A stretch of 64,000 bases of DNA from Renibacterium salmoninarum ATCC 33209 (GCF_000018885.1 NC_010168.1:2232001-2296000); one strand, 5' to 3'; shown: positions 48,801 through 57,075, counted from the first letter of the stretch. A program made the numbers and translations. The notes: a model not told the origin generated them from the sequence alone.

Positions 48801-50560
48801 ATCTGGCCCCCACAGTGGCCGCCGAGCTCAAGGCTTTCCTCGGCGAGACCGATGCATTCGTTGCCTCGGTGCTTAGCGGCAGCTTGGTGGGAAACTCGGA
48901 TCACGTTGTACCCACAGCTCCGACGCCGCCCGTGCCAAACGAGCCAACTGTTCCGCCGTCGATGCCAGAGATCGCAACACAATTTCTCGACGTCTCGTTG
49001 GCGTCCATGCCGCATTTGGCTGACCACAGTTTCTTCACTCAGCGTGCGGACTGGCCAGATTTCACCGACCGGTTCCCGGTAGTTCCCGGCACGACGATGA
49101 TCAGATTGATGATGGATTCCGCGGAACAATCCACCGGGCGCCATGCGGTGGCCGTGCATTCGGTCCGCTTCCATCGTTGGGCTGATCTCTTCGAGCCAAC
49201 AGTCATTGAGGTCAGCGCAAAGTGGATCGATGAGAATCGGCTCGCAGTCTCCTTTGGTAATTTCTCGCACTGCACGGTAGAGCTAGCCTCGGAGTACGGC
49301 ACCGCTGAATCGCCGCTTTGGTCTATTGAGCCGACCGAAGTGAAGGACATGATCCTCGAAGAGGACATCTCCGAGTTCTACCGCCAACGCTGGATGTTCC
49401 ACGGACCGCAATATCAGGGGCTCACCGCAGTGCACGGCCGCAGCGAAACTCATATTCGCGGTACGGTTTTGGCCAAACCAGCCAAAGGCTCCCTCATGGA
49501 CAATGTTGGTCAGCTTGCCGGGTACTGGCTGATGTCTGAATTTACCGAGCGCGCTACGGTTTATCCCGCGGGAATTCAAACTTTGCGTTTTTACGGCCCG
49601 GACCCTGCGCCAGGTGAGAGCGTCGAGTGCCATATGCGCATCACCGAAGTCAACGATTCCATGTTCCAAACTGACGGTCAGTTAGTGCACAACGGCAAGC
49701 TTTGGTGCGAAGTCACCGGCTGGCAAGACCGGCGATTTGATAGCGCTCCGAACATCAGAGAAGTTGAAGCGGCAGTTGAGCATCACGCTTTTGCACAAGC
49801 GGAACCGGGCGGTTGGGTCATGGTGCCGGATTATTGGCCAGATCTTGCTTCGCGCGACCTCACGATGCGCAGATACTTGGCTAAAGCCGAGCGCTTAGAA
49901 CATCAAGCCAGTGCACCACTCGGGCGCCGTCAGCGGTTGCTCGGCCGACTCGCGGCAAAGGACGCGGTGCGTCTGCATGTTTGGGAGTCTGATCCAGACC
50001 GGCCGTTGTTCCCAGCAGAGGTGGGCATTGGCCACCTCTGCTCGGGTCAGCCAACGGTTAGCGGTATGCATGGCACTGAGCTACCCGAGTTGGACATTTC
50101 CATTGCGCACAGTCGCGACATCGGCGTTGCTATTGCCTCCCCGCGCAAAGCTGGCTCGGTCGGCGTCGGAATTGATATTGAGTCCATCGAAGAACTACCG
50201 GACTCGGTTGAAAATATCGCCTTCACGGCGCGCGAGCAGCAGCTCCTTGACCAACACCGGGCCAACACCGAAGCCGGTTCTTTTGAGTACCGGAGTTGGT
50301 TCACCCGATTCTGGTCGGCAAAAGAGGCAGTCGGCAAAGCGCTGGGTACCGGTCTGGCTGGCAAACCTCGGCAGTTCGAAGTCCGCACGGTGCGCTCCGG
50401 AAGTGCCGAGTCAGACTATATTTTCGACGTCAACGACGGCCAAAACCGAATCTTCGAGGTATCGATAAAAACGATCCAGAATCCAGAAAAGCTCCCAGAT
50501 CACCGTTACGTGGTCGCTTGGACAACCGGTCCAGCCGACCTTGAAAGGAACCCATCATGA
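45800..50560 (+). CDS. Second synthase: KS, AT, DH and fused phosphopantetheinyl transferase
   Basis: About 1586 residues. GTG 45800 overlaps the previous stop as GTGA (a GTG one codon earlier is possible). KS (about 20-460) is catalytically complete: DAACASSL with Cys near 231, EAHGTGTPAGD, SMIGHAMPAAG. The AT-like domain (about 615-900) keeps Ser686 in GHSLGEW and GFHTPMF though its N-terminal motif is unusual (FVCPGLEVEF). A DH double hot-dog (about 1055-1340) has His1077 in LADHSFF. The C-terminal PPTase (about 1390-1570) has GIDIES (about 1458) and WSAKEAVGKALG, the Mg/CoA residues. It can thus activate the ACPs of both synthases and the free ACP. Closest in logic to PfaC plus PfaB plus PfaE. 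Confidence 0.92.
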   Translation: MSLAAERAGDELVNKHTQEPIAVVGMAAMFPGARNLREYRDNLFAGFDAITDAPGSRWDPALYHPEAVHESASSDRFYCRRGGFIDDFPEVSVAQFGIMPNSVEGTEPDQLIALELAAAALADAGLSGKLLDGVDRSRVGVILGRGGYISPGIARLSQRVGTAGQVVATLSQLLPELSEEVLAQVRSAFIDQLGPDRPDNAIGLVPNLAASRVANRLDLRGPAYTVDAACASSLLAVGHAVQELESRRCDMMLAGGMHHAHDATLWSVFTQLKALSAAQLSRPFDADSDGILIGEGTGVLALKRLEDAIRDGDRVYATIRGTGIASDGRTSSLMNPDPGGQSRAVRAAWNRAGSDPKAAGSVGLIEAHGTGTPAGDASELTTLREVFGPTDPDGPRAGLGSVKSMIGHAMPAAGAAGLIKAVLAVYHGVLPPTLGVSQPHPALSDTRFAPVSQAAEWTPDARQPLRRAGVNAFGFGGINAHIVVEQVSGQAAVPVSINGTLFDVDQQSVASQSVSKAERLPIYPPEPGAAPVLLLAAASQEELQLILAETDDQLLARVGSAPGTGSVRLGIVSPGAKQFSIARKAVARGKAWHGRSDVWFRPEPLLDADGGGLAFVCPGLEVEFSPRIDDVLSYFDLPRIRGIAAGSEFTENINLQGSAVLQVSRTLSAALAKLGVQADAFAGHSLGEWSAMMLGDMFDSEEVDAFLDESGMAEAQFSGLAFAVIGAPASMVLTELAGREDVVLSHDNAPQQSMICGPGDVVDELVELFRGRGYVSKTLPFTSGFHTPMFAKYLDQLEILTGSLAITSARTPVWSATTTQPFPADHDEIQEIFVRHLLEHVRFRELIENMSGSGIRFFVQLGPGQLGSLISDTLHSTEHVVVSANNANRSGLDQLRTVLTALWAAGRNVDLDFLGQKVLQLDATANTAKSLTPNLAAVTDAEVAHAVAGPRSKLDLSSPVIVLTQEAAQRLGKSLHSASVNTAAAGGATELSAAALAPGSNLAPTVAAELKAFLGETDAFVASVLSGSLVGNSDHVVPTAPTPPVPNEPTVPPSMPEIATQFLDVSLASMPHLADHSFFTQRADWPDFTDRFPVVPGTTMIRLMMDSAEQSTGRHAVAVHSVRFHRWADLFEPTVIEVSAKWIDENRLAVSFGNFSHCTVELASEYGTAESPLWSIEPTEVKDMILEEDISEFYRQRWMFHGPQYQGLTAVHGRSETHIRGTVLAKPAKGSLMDNVGQLAGYWLMSEFTERATVYPAGIQTLRFYGPDPAPGESVECHMRITEVNDSMFQTDGQLVHNGKLWCEVTGWQDRRFDSAPNIREVEAAVEHHAFAQAEPGGWVMVPDYWPDLASRDLTMRRYLAKAERLEHQASAPLGRRQRLLGRLAAKDAVRLHVWESDPDRPLFPAEVGIGHLCSGQPTVSGMHGTELPELDISIAHSRDIGVAIASPRKAGSVGVGIDIESIEELPDSVENIAFTAREQQLLDQHRANTEAGSFEYRSWFTRFWSAKEAVGKALGTGLAGKPRQFEVRTVRSGSAESDYIFDVNDGQNRIFEVSIKTIQNPEKLPDHRYVVAWTTGPADLERNPS

Positions 50561-50883
50561 CAATCGACCTGCCAGCAAACGCCCCGACGAGCGACGAAGT
50601 CCTTGCCGAAATCACCCGCCTCATTGGCGAGCTTCTGGACGAATATAGCCTGGACGACGTCGAGGTAACCCGGGAGACCTTGTTCCAAGACGATCTGGAA
50701 CTAGAAAGTATTGACCTCGTCTCGCTCGGCGGCCAGTTGCGCGAGAGCTATGGCGAGCGAATCAACTTCGCCGAGTTCATCGGCTCGATGGATCTTGACG
50801 AAATCATCAATATGCGGGTCGGCCAATTAGTCGATTACGTTACCGATCGATTGGCAACTACTTCATCGGAGGGCGCAGCATGA
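50557..50883 (+). CDS. Acyl carrier protein
   Basis: Free-standing acyl carrier of 108 residues. The phosphopantetheine site is Ser51 in DDLELESIDLVSLG; helices around it are typical. ATG overlaps the synthase stop (ATGA) after an AAGGA site, and its own stop overlaps the next ATG (ATGA), so translation runs through the operon. It differs from the two in-cis ACPs (LSIDSIKR) and so may carry a starter, or the finished chain to the hydrolase or glycosyltransferase. Activation by the PPTase fused in the neighbouring synthase is likely. Confidence 0.93.
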   Translation: MTIDLPANAPTSDEVLAEITRLIGELLDEYSLDDVEVTRETLFQDDLELESIDLVSLGGQLRESYGERINFAEFIGSMDLDEIINMRVGQLVDYVTDRLATTSSEGAA

Positions 50884-51725
50884 GTTTCAGCACGATTAAT
50901 GGTCACCGGCTGCACTACGAAGTCTTGCCGGCCGCTGGCGTCCGCCCGGGTGAGCCCCGGGAAACGCTCGTTTTGATTCACGGAATGTTGTTCGACAACC
51001 TCTCCAGTTTCTACTTCACCGTGGCACCGGCTTTTGCCGAGGCTGGCTTTGATGTGATAATGTTCGATCACCGCGGGCATGGTAAGAGCAAGAAAATTGA
51101 GTCCGGCTACCAGCTGCATAATGTGGTTGATGATTTAGCCGCGCTACTCGATGAGATCCACGATGGAACTCCGGTCCATGTGATTGGCAATTCCTATGGC
51201 GGCACGCTAGCATTTTCCTTCGCGCTGCGCTACCCAGAACGCGTGGCCACGATGACCTCGATTGACGCCGAGCCACCGACCAAATCCTGGCTAAAGATGA
51301 TTGATGATGGCATGGCCGAAGCCATGCGAGTCATCGACAAGCCCGAGGTGCAAAGCGATTTCCAAGCACAGTGGGGTCAGCAGGGAATGCGGTTGGGCCG
51401 AGCCGCAAAAAAGATCCTCGACGATACTCGATTCATGTACGAGATGACTGACACTCCGGCGGTTGCAGATGATGCGATTGCCAATCTGGATATGCCAGTT
51501 CTTGCCTTTTATGGCAGCGAATCCGAAGCTTTCAAACTAGAGCCGTTGATCCGTGAACTGGTACCGATCAATAAGACCGTGGTCGCTCAGGGCATTGGGC
51601 ATATGGTGCTGATGGATGTCCCTGAACTCGTCGAGACTGAGGTCATCTCCTGGGTGCGCGAGCACCCCGCTGCAGAAATTGTGGCCCGGCGCGCACATGC
51701 CCAAGTTCCGGAAAATTCGATCTGA
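50880..51725 (+). CDS. Alpha/beta hydrolase, first of two paralogues
   Basis: Serine hydrolase of 281 residues. The nucleophile is Ser105 in GNSYGGTLAF; VLIHGMLFDN is the oxyanion stretch; DHRGHGKSKK is conserved; the His is H241 in GIGHMVLMD, with an acidic residue expected around FYGSESEAF. It shares long identical blocks with the hydrolase at 52961-53791, so the pair arose by duplication. In this operon it could act as thioesterase, cyclase or transferase that releases the chain from the ACP. Start overlaps the ACP stop. Confidence 0.88.
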   Translation: MSFSTINGHRLHYEVLPAAGVRPGEPRETLVLIHGMLFDNLSSFYFTVAPAFAEAGFDVIMFDHRGHGKSKKIESGYQLHNVVDDLAALLDEIHDGTPVHVIGNSYGGTLAFSFALRYPERVATMTSIDAEPPTKSWLKMIDDGMAEAMRVIDKPEVQSDFQAQWGQQGMRLGRAAKKILDDTRFMYEMTDTPAVADDAIANLDMPVLAFYGSESEAFKLEPLIRELVPINKTVVAQGIGHMVLMDVPELVETEVISWVREHPAAEIVARRAHAQVPENSI

Positions 51726-51735
51726 TCGGTTGCTC

Positions 51736-52932
51736 ATGCGCATTCTCATCGTCGTCCCGCCTCTAGTGGGACACAGCAGTCCGCCGCTTGCCATTGCTGA
51801 AGAACTCGAACGTCGGGGCCACCAGGTCGCCTGGGCGGGAGTGTCTGATTTCCATTCACGGTATGTACCAAATTCAGCAACCTTCTACGACTGCCGCACT
51901 GGTTGGGGTGAATCCGGCATGCCGGAGCGTCCCGCAAAGTTGATGGGTCCCGGCGCCCTGAAGTTTTTCTGGGAAGAACACGTGGTTCCGTTCGCTGACG
52001 GCTCAGCTGCCGACGTCGAAGCCGCCGTGCTTGATTTTGGGCCAGACTTGATGTTTGTCGATCAACAAGCTCTAGCCGGCTCGATGGTCGCCGCACGACT
52101 TGGCGTGCCGTGGGTTACCTCGGCAACGACTATGATCGAATTGATCAATCCAGTCTCTCGGCTGCCCAAAGTGCATGCCTGGCGAAACGAACTCTTCGCG
52201 GGTCTTCGACGTCGAATTGGCGATCCGTTAGCCAGACACAATCCGCTCTTCTCCCCCACCCTCACTGTGGCTTTTGGTATTGCTGGCCTCTTCGGCACTC
52301 GGGCTGACGTTGGCTCGCCGGTGGAATTTGTTGGCCCAGTGTTCCGGCCAGTTGTTGCCTCCGCGGAAAAAGCCGCTGAGAACGAACGAATTCTAAATTG
52401 GGCCAAGGCGTCAGTGAAGCCAACAGTGCTGATTGCGCTTGGTACGACCAATATCGGCGCTGGGGACAGATTTCTCCGTGCGGCCACCGAAGGGGTGCTG
52501 AAGGCCGGTTATCGGGCAATTGTTGCGGATCCGTCCCAGGCGCTGGCCGGTGTCAGCGATCCTGACCTACTAGCTGTTCCGTATGTGCCGCAGCAACAGT
52601 TACTTGCCCATGTGGATGCTTTTATCAATCATGGTGGCTATAATAGCGTCTGTGAATCGCTCTGGTACAACGTGCCCATTGTGCTTGCTGGCATCCGAGA
52701 TGACCAGCCATTGATTGCGGAGAAAGCAGATGAATACGGCGTCGGAATCGCGGTTCGCTTTTCCCGGGCCACCCCGGCAAAAATATCCGAAGCAACTCGC
52801 ACCGTCATTGAGGACAATTCTTATCGGGAGAACACTAAGCCATATGGCGATGCGCTCCGTGGCTCCGGTGGCGTGAGCGCCGCTGTCGATGCGATTGAGC
52901 GAGTCACCGCGAACAACCCGGTATTAGCTTGA
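51736..52932 (+). CDS. UDP-glycosyltransferase-like (MGT/GT1) enzyme
   Basis: GT-B glycosyltransferase of about 398 residues. The N-terminal acceptor half starts MRILIVVPPLVGHSSPPLAIAEEL; the C-terminal donor site has VLIALGTTN, YVPQQQLLAHVDAFINHGGYNSVCESLWYNVPIVL and DDQPLIAEK, the family signature. ATG 51736 is chosen because a longer frame upstream would overlap the hydrolase for over 100 bases. The spacing of 10 bases and weak ribosome site suggest reliance on coupling. It probably adds a sugar to the product of the synthases, giving a glycolipid or glycosylated polyketide. Confidence 0.92.
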   Translation: MRILIVVPPLVGHSSPPLAIAEELERRGHQVAWAGVSDFHSRYVPNSATFYDCRTGWGESGMPERPAKLMGPGALKFFWEEHVVPFADGSAADVEAAVLDFGPDLMFVDQQALAGSMVAARLGVPWVTSATTMIELINPVSRLPKVHAWRNELFAGLRRRIGDPLARHNPLFSPTLTVAFGIAGLFGTRADVGSPVEFVGPVFRPVVASAEKAAENERILNWAKASVKPTVLIALGTTNIGAGDRFLRAATEGVLKAGYRAIVADPSQALAGVSDPDLLAVPYVPQQQLLAHVDAFINHGGYNSVCESLWYNVPIVLAGIRDDQPLIAEKADEYGVGIAVRFSRATPAKISEATRTVIEDNSYRENTKPYGDALRGSGGVSAAVDAIERVTANNPVLA

Positions 52933-52960
52933 GAATACTTATTTCGAGGAGGAATTTCAG

Positions 52961-53791
52961 ATGCCGATCACTGTGATCAATGGACTCAAAATGAACTATG
53001 AGATTCTGCGAGCCACTGATCGCGGGCCAGAAGTTCCTCGGGAAACGTTGGTAGTCATCCACGGGATTGTCATTGACAATCTTGCGAGCTACTACCTCAC
53101 CATTGCGCCAGCGATCGCCGCCTCGGGCATCGATGTAATCATGTTCGATCACCGCGGGCATGGAAAAAGCGAGAAGATCGTCAGCGGATATCAGCTCGAA
53201 AACATTGTTGATGACTTGGCAAAGCTTTTGGATCAAATCCATGACGGCACCCCGGTTCACTTAGCCGGAAACTCCTATGGCGGCACGGTGGCTTATGCCT
53301 TCGCGCTGAGTTTCCCGGAGCGAATCGCTTCGCTGAGTTCGTTGGAAGCGGAACCACCAACCCAGTTCTGGTCGGACAGCATCGCGCACACTTTCCGGCA
53401 AAACGACCAGGAGATGAATGAGGTCAGAACCATGGACCGCGTTTTCACTGACTATGGTCAGGGCGGGACAAAAATGCTGAAAAATGGCCGCAGAATGGCC
53501 GCAGAGACCAAGTTCTTCGAGGAATTGCCCTATCCACAATTAGTTGCGGATGATGCCATCAAGGATCTTCAGGTTCCGTTACTGGCCATCTATGGCAGCG
53601 AAAGTAGTTTAGTAGCGCAGGAACCCAAAGTACGCGAGCTGGTCAACGACGTGAAGACGGTAATTTTCCCCGGGGTAGGTCATTCCGTGCTAACCGATGC
53701 GCCCAGGCTGCTTGAAAGAGAATTGATTGATTGGGTTCTCAGCCACCCAGTCGGTTCGGCACAGGGGCAATTATTACAAGCGCAATCGTGA
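52961..53791 (+). CDS. Alpha/beta hydrolase, second paralogue
   Basis: Paralogue of the hydrolase at 50880-51725 with the same length and key residues: Ser105 in GNSYGGTVAY, DHRGHGKSEK, and His in GVGHSVLTD; the segment IHDGTPVH is shared. A strong GAGGAGG site precedes ATG 52961, unlike its coupled partner. It is the last gene of the synthase operon and meets the broken YbaK gene tail-to-tail with 22 bases between. Two similar hydrolases around a glycosyltransferase suggest sequential acyl-release or sugar-dependent steps. No lid domain marks substrate. Confidence 0.88.
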   Translation: MPITVINGLKMNYEILRATDRGPEVPRETLVVIHGIVIDNLASYYLTIAPAIAASGIDVIMFDHRGHGKSEKIVSGYQLENIVDDLAKLLDQIHDGTPVHLAGNSYGGTVAYAFALSFPERIASLSSLEAEPPTQFWSDSIAHTFRQNDQEMNEVRTMDRVFTDYGQGGTKMLKNGRRMAAETKFFEELPYPQLVADDAIKDLQVPLLAIYGSESSLVAQEPKVRELVNDVKTVIFPGVGHSVLTDAPRLLERELIDWVLSHPVGSAQGQLLQAQS

Positions 53792-53813
53792 ACAACGCCG
53801 CAGTTATTTGGCT

Positions 53814-54369
53814 TTAACCGGCGGCAAGTAAGCCGAGCCCGGGAACAATTTCGACGCCGGCCACCTGGGCCAGCACCTTGCCCGGCAAGATGCGCTTAGA
53901 CTTGCGAATTCCAGAACCGATCAAGGCCAGCGGCAGCTCCAGCACCTCGGCGTCGACCAAGATCGGCCATTGCCCAGGCAGCCCCAAAGGCGTAATGCCG
54001 CCAAACTCCATCTCAGTCAGTTCGGTGGCTCGTTCACGCGATAAGAACGACGCCTTTCGCACATCTAGCCGGCGCTTGACCGCGTTATTTAATATCAGCG
54101 CGTTTGGTGAAGGGCACCAGACAGGCAGCAATCCGTTCCACACCCTCACGCTTACCCGCGACGATGACGCAATTGACCAGCATTTCATTGCTCAGCCCGT
54201 AGGCATCCTGGGTTGCCGCGGTATCAGAGAGTTCCGGATCGATTTCGACGACGCCGACCTGCGCTGCTGCAGCAAATCCTTGCAGAAACTGGGCCGTCGG
54301 TGTCGCGACCAAATCAAGCTGATCGAGTACCGAAGCTTTTTCCAAGCTGCCCGCAGTGTAATTTGCCAT
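53814..54369 (-). pseudogene. YbaK/ProX-type aminoacyl-tRNA deacylase, frameshifted
   Basis: Trans-editing deacylase that removes mischarged amino acids from tRNA (YbaK/EbsC domain). The N-terminal frame (MANYTAGSLEKASVLDQL…, …NCVIVAGKREGVERIAACLV) runs to a stop at 54085. The true continuation (NNAVKRRLDVRKASF, then GITPLGLPGQWPILVD, and GSGIRKSKRILPG) is in the next frame to 53814. An extra A in the AAAT run at about 54087-54092 accounts for it. The conserved C-terminal Lys/Gly motifs are kept, so the break is young or an error. Confidence 0.88.
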
Positions 54370-54490
54370 GGCTCAATCCTAAACAGTTCCGGCCAGGTCC
54401 CAGCTTTGCTAGATCACAAATAGTCGCGAGGGACTTTTACTGACATACTGTCGTCAAGATCAATTTTTAGTACTACGCTAGAACTCTAGC

Positions 54491-54509
54491 AAAGGTTAGC
54501 CTTACCTAA
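54491..54509 (+). promoter_or_regulatory. DtxR/IdeR iron box upstream of hmuO
   Basis: The 19 bases AAAGGTTAGCCTTACCTAA match the consensus TTAGGTTAGCCTAACCTAA at 16 positions by my alignment and are near palindromic. It lies 38 bases before the hmuO ATG, over the expected promoter. An iron-loaded DtxR/IdeR repressor would shut off the heme genes when iron is plentiful. Confidence 0.85.
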
Positions 54510-54547
54510 TAGACTTTCTCTGTATCATTCTCACTCCAAGGGTATCC

Positions 54548-55195
54548 ATGACCAGCAACACTGATTTTTCCCATGCTCTCCGCGAATCAACCCACGTCAT
54601 GCATCAAAATGCCCACGATTCGCCATTTATTGCTGAACTGATGACCGGAAAACGAACGATTGCGGACTACACCGCGTTGGCTACCCAGCAGTATTTCTTT
54701 TACCTGGCCCTCGAAGAGACCGCAGCCAAGCTGCAAAGCAATGAAATCGCCGGCGGATTCCACTGCACCGAGCTGAGCAGAGTGCCGGAGATCGAAAAAG
54801 ATCTAGCATTTTTGATTGGACCGCATTGGCGTGACGTGATCTCCCCTTTGCCTGTTACTCGCAGGTACACCGAGCAGATCGCTCAAACCGAAGCGTGGCC
54901 AGCAGGCTTTGTCGCTCATCACTACACCCGCTACTTAGGCGATCTCTCCGGCGACCAAATCATGCAGCGACTTTTGCAACGCCAATTCGGCTTAGACGTC
55001 GATGGTGTGCACTTTTACGCTTTCCCCGCAATCCCCAAAACCAAACCGTTCAAAGACCAATACCGGGCCAAGCTGAACACTCTGAGCTTCAACGCAGCAG
55101 AGCAAAAACAATTCATCGACGAGGTGACCACAGCATTCAGCCTCAACATCGCGGTATTCACTGATTTAGCAAAAACTACGGCAACCGCAGCTTGA
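54548..55195 (+). CDS. hmuO: Heme oxygenase
   Basis: Cleaves heme to biliverdin, CO and iron, so that iron from host heme can be used. 215 residues. The proximal region is ALRESTHVMHQNAHDSPF with candidate axial His, and the distal helix is RYLGDLSGDQIM. The family standard there is GDLSGGQ; the second Gly is replaced by Asp, which could alter the active site. The key distal Asp (GDLS) is kept. An iron box lies 38 bases upstream. It begins the operon with the permease and ATPase. Confidence 0.95.
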   Translation: MTSNTDFSHALRESTHVMHQNAHDSPFIAELMTGKRTIADYTALATQQYFFYLALEETAAKLQSNEIAGGFHCTELSRVPEIEKDLAFLIGPHWRDVISPLPVTRRYTEQIAQTEAWPAGFVAHHYTRYLGDLSGDQIMQRLLQRQFGLDVDGVHFYAFPAIPKTKPFKDQYRAKLNTLSFNAAEQKQFIDEVTTAFSLNIAVFTDLAKTTATAA

Positions 55196-55205
55196 TCCAG
55201 TTATC

Positions 55206-56301
55206 GTGACCGAAACACCCGTGCGCCGCACTGCTCTACGTCGAATATTTAGCATTGCGTTGCCAGTATTGCTCCTTACCGCTGTGGTGCTATCTGCCAT
55301 GCTCGGCCAAGTTATCACCGGACCCGAGCAGGTCATTGGCTCGGTACTTCGCGCTATTGGTCTTAACAATGATTGGGCTCCACAAGACCCACTGATCGAA
55401 AACACGCTTTGGTTGGTTCGCTTCCCGCGCATCCTGATGGGCATCGGCGTCGGCGCAGCCTTGGCCGTATCAGGTGCAGCCATGCAAGCGGTTTTTGGTA
55501 ATCCGCTGGCGGAGCCCGGCGTCGTCGGGGTCTCCTCCGGTGCGGCTTTCGGTGCTTCGGCCGCTATCGTGGCGGTTCCGCTTTTGTTCTCTACTGCGGG
55601 TCAAAGTTCCGCTGGCCAAGCCGCGGCACCAAGTTGGCTCATCGCTGGTTTCGCTTTTTTAGGCGCGCTTGCCGCTGCGTTATTGGTCTATCTGGTCTCT
55701 CGATCAAATGGACGCACCGAGGTGACGACGCTTTTACTCACCGGCATCGCGATAAACGCCTTTGCCGGCGCTGGCATCGCCTTTATGCTGTTCTTAGCCA
55801 AATACCTCCAGCAGAGAACAGATTGTCTTTTGGCAGCTTGGCTCGCTCAATGGTTCACTGTGGCCGCAGGCAATACTGGTCGCCGTGGTGATGTTGCTAG
55901 GAACCCTGGCTGCTTGGGCGTTGGGTAACAAGTTCGATGTCCTTTCGCTCGGCGAACGCAGCGCTCGACAAGTCGGCATCGACGTTGAGTCGCTCCGAAT
56001 GGTTTCAATACTGCTGGTTGCTTTACTCACCGGAGTTGCGGTGGCTTTTGCCGGAATCATCGCCTTCGTTGGTCTGGTGGTACCGCACATCATCAGGATG
56101 GCGATCGGGCCGGCACACCGACCACTGATTTTAGCCAGCGCTTTTGGCGGCGCCCTATTGCTTGTGGCTGCAGACCTTTTTGCCCGGACGCTGATCCGAG
56201 CCGCCGATCTGCCCCTTGGGATGTTGACCTCTTTGGTTGGTGGACCGTTTTTCTTCTATCTCTTGATCCGGCAACGACGCCGTCAAGGCGGTTGGTCATG
56301 A
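55206..56301 (+). pseudogene. hmuU: FecCD-type heme permease, frameshifted
   Basis: Inner-membrane permease of the heme ABC transporter. GTG 55206 begins a normal FecCD protein (SGAAMQAVFGNPLAEPGVVGVSSGAAFGA, then TTLLLTGIAINAFAGAGIAFMLFLAKY), which breaks near 55805-55806: one extra C in TACCTCC sends the frame to a stop at 55926-55928. Removing it restores AKYSSREQIVFWQLGSLNGSLWPQ and continuous sequence (GIIAFVGLVVPHIIRM…) to 56301. No slippery heptamer lies there, so programmed shifting is unlikely. If real, the cell loses this importer although its partners are intact. Stop overlaps hmuV as ATGA. Confidence 0.9.
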
Positions 56302-57065
56302 CCGCGGCAGCGCTGAGCGCACATAACATCAGTCTCGCCTGGACTGGGCGGAAGATTCTGGACGATGTGACACTTACTGTTGAGTGCGGCGAAGTGCTCG
56401 CATTGATTGGCCCAAACGGTGCGGGCAAATCCACCTTACTCGGCGTACTAGCAGGCGATATTTCTGCAGACTCGGGCCAAGTGACCATTAGCGGCAAACC
56501 AATCAAAACGTTCAACCAGTTAGCGTTGGCGCGGGAACGAGCGGTCCTGCTACAGGACAACGCGGTCAGCTTCGCCTTTCGCGCCGCAGACGTGATCGCG
56601 ATGGGGCGCACACCATGGTCACGCGCTCCACAACGCGAAGCAGACGAGGCGGCCATCGCGGCGGCTATTCAAGCCACCGATGTCACGCACCTACTCGATC
56701 GTCCGTATACCCAGCTCTCCGGTGGCGAGCGTGCGCGAGTGAGTTTGGCCCGGGTCTTGGCTCAACAGACCCAAATAGTCTTTCTCGATGAGCCAACTGC
56801 CGCTTTGGACCTCCGCCATCAAGAAGAGGTGATGGCCCTTGCGCGCAAACTAGCTGCGGCAGGCCGGGCCGTCGTCGTAGTCCTACACGATTTGTCGCTG
56901 GCAGGGGCTTTTGCGAACCGGATCGCATTGCTAGATCAGGGGCGGCTGATCCACTGCGGGACCCCAGCCGAAGTGCTGCAGCCGGCACAGATTACCGCTG
57001 TCTACGGACTCGACGTTGAGGTTATCGAACACCACGGCAGCTTGGTGGTTCTCCCTGTTCGCTGA
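56298..57065 (+). CDS. hmuV: Heme ABC transporter ATPase
   Basis: ATPase of the BtuD/FecE type. Walker A LIGPNGAGKSTLL (about residue 34), the Q-loop, signature LSGGERARVSLA, Walker B QIVFLDEPTAALDLRHQ and the switch His in VVLHDLSLAGAFANR are complete. ATG 56298 overlaps the permease stop; a TTG two codons earlier is weaker. It partners the permease frameshifted at 55805. It meets hmuT tail-to-tail with a 10-base gap, so the two halves of one transporter are on opposite strands. Confidence 0.95.
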   Translation: MTAAALSAHNISLAWTGRKILDDVTLTVECGEVLALIGPNGAGKSTLLGVLAGDISADSGQVTISGKPIKTFNQLALARERAVLLQDNAVSFAFRAADVIAMGRTPWSRAPQREADEAAIAAAIQATDVTHLLDRPYTQLSGGERARVSLARVLAQQTQIVFLDEPTAALDLRHQEEVMALARKLAAAGRAVVVVLHDLSLAGAFANRIALLDQGRLIHCGTPAEVLQPAQITAVYGLDVEVIEHHGSLVVLPVR

Positions 57066-57075
57066 AGTTGTTGCC

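Noticed and set aside
55795..55930. Programmed frameshift in hmuU
   Set aside because: No slippery heptamer, stimulatory hairpin or internal ribosome site at the shift; a one-base insertion is simpler.
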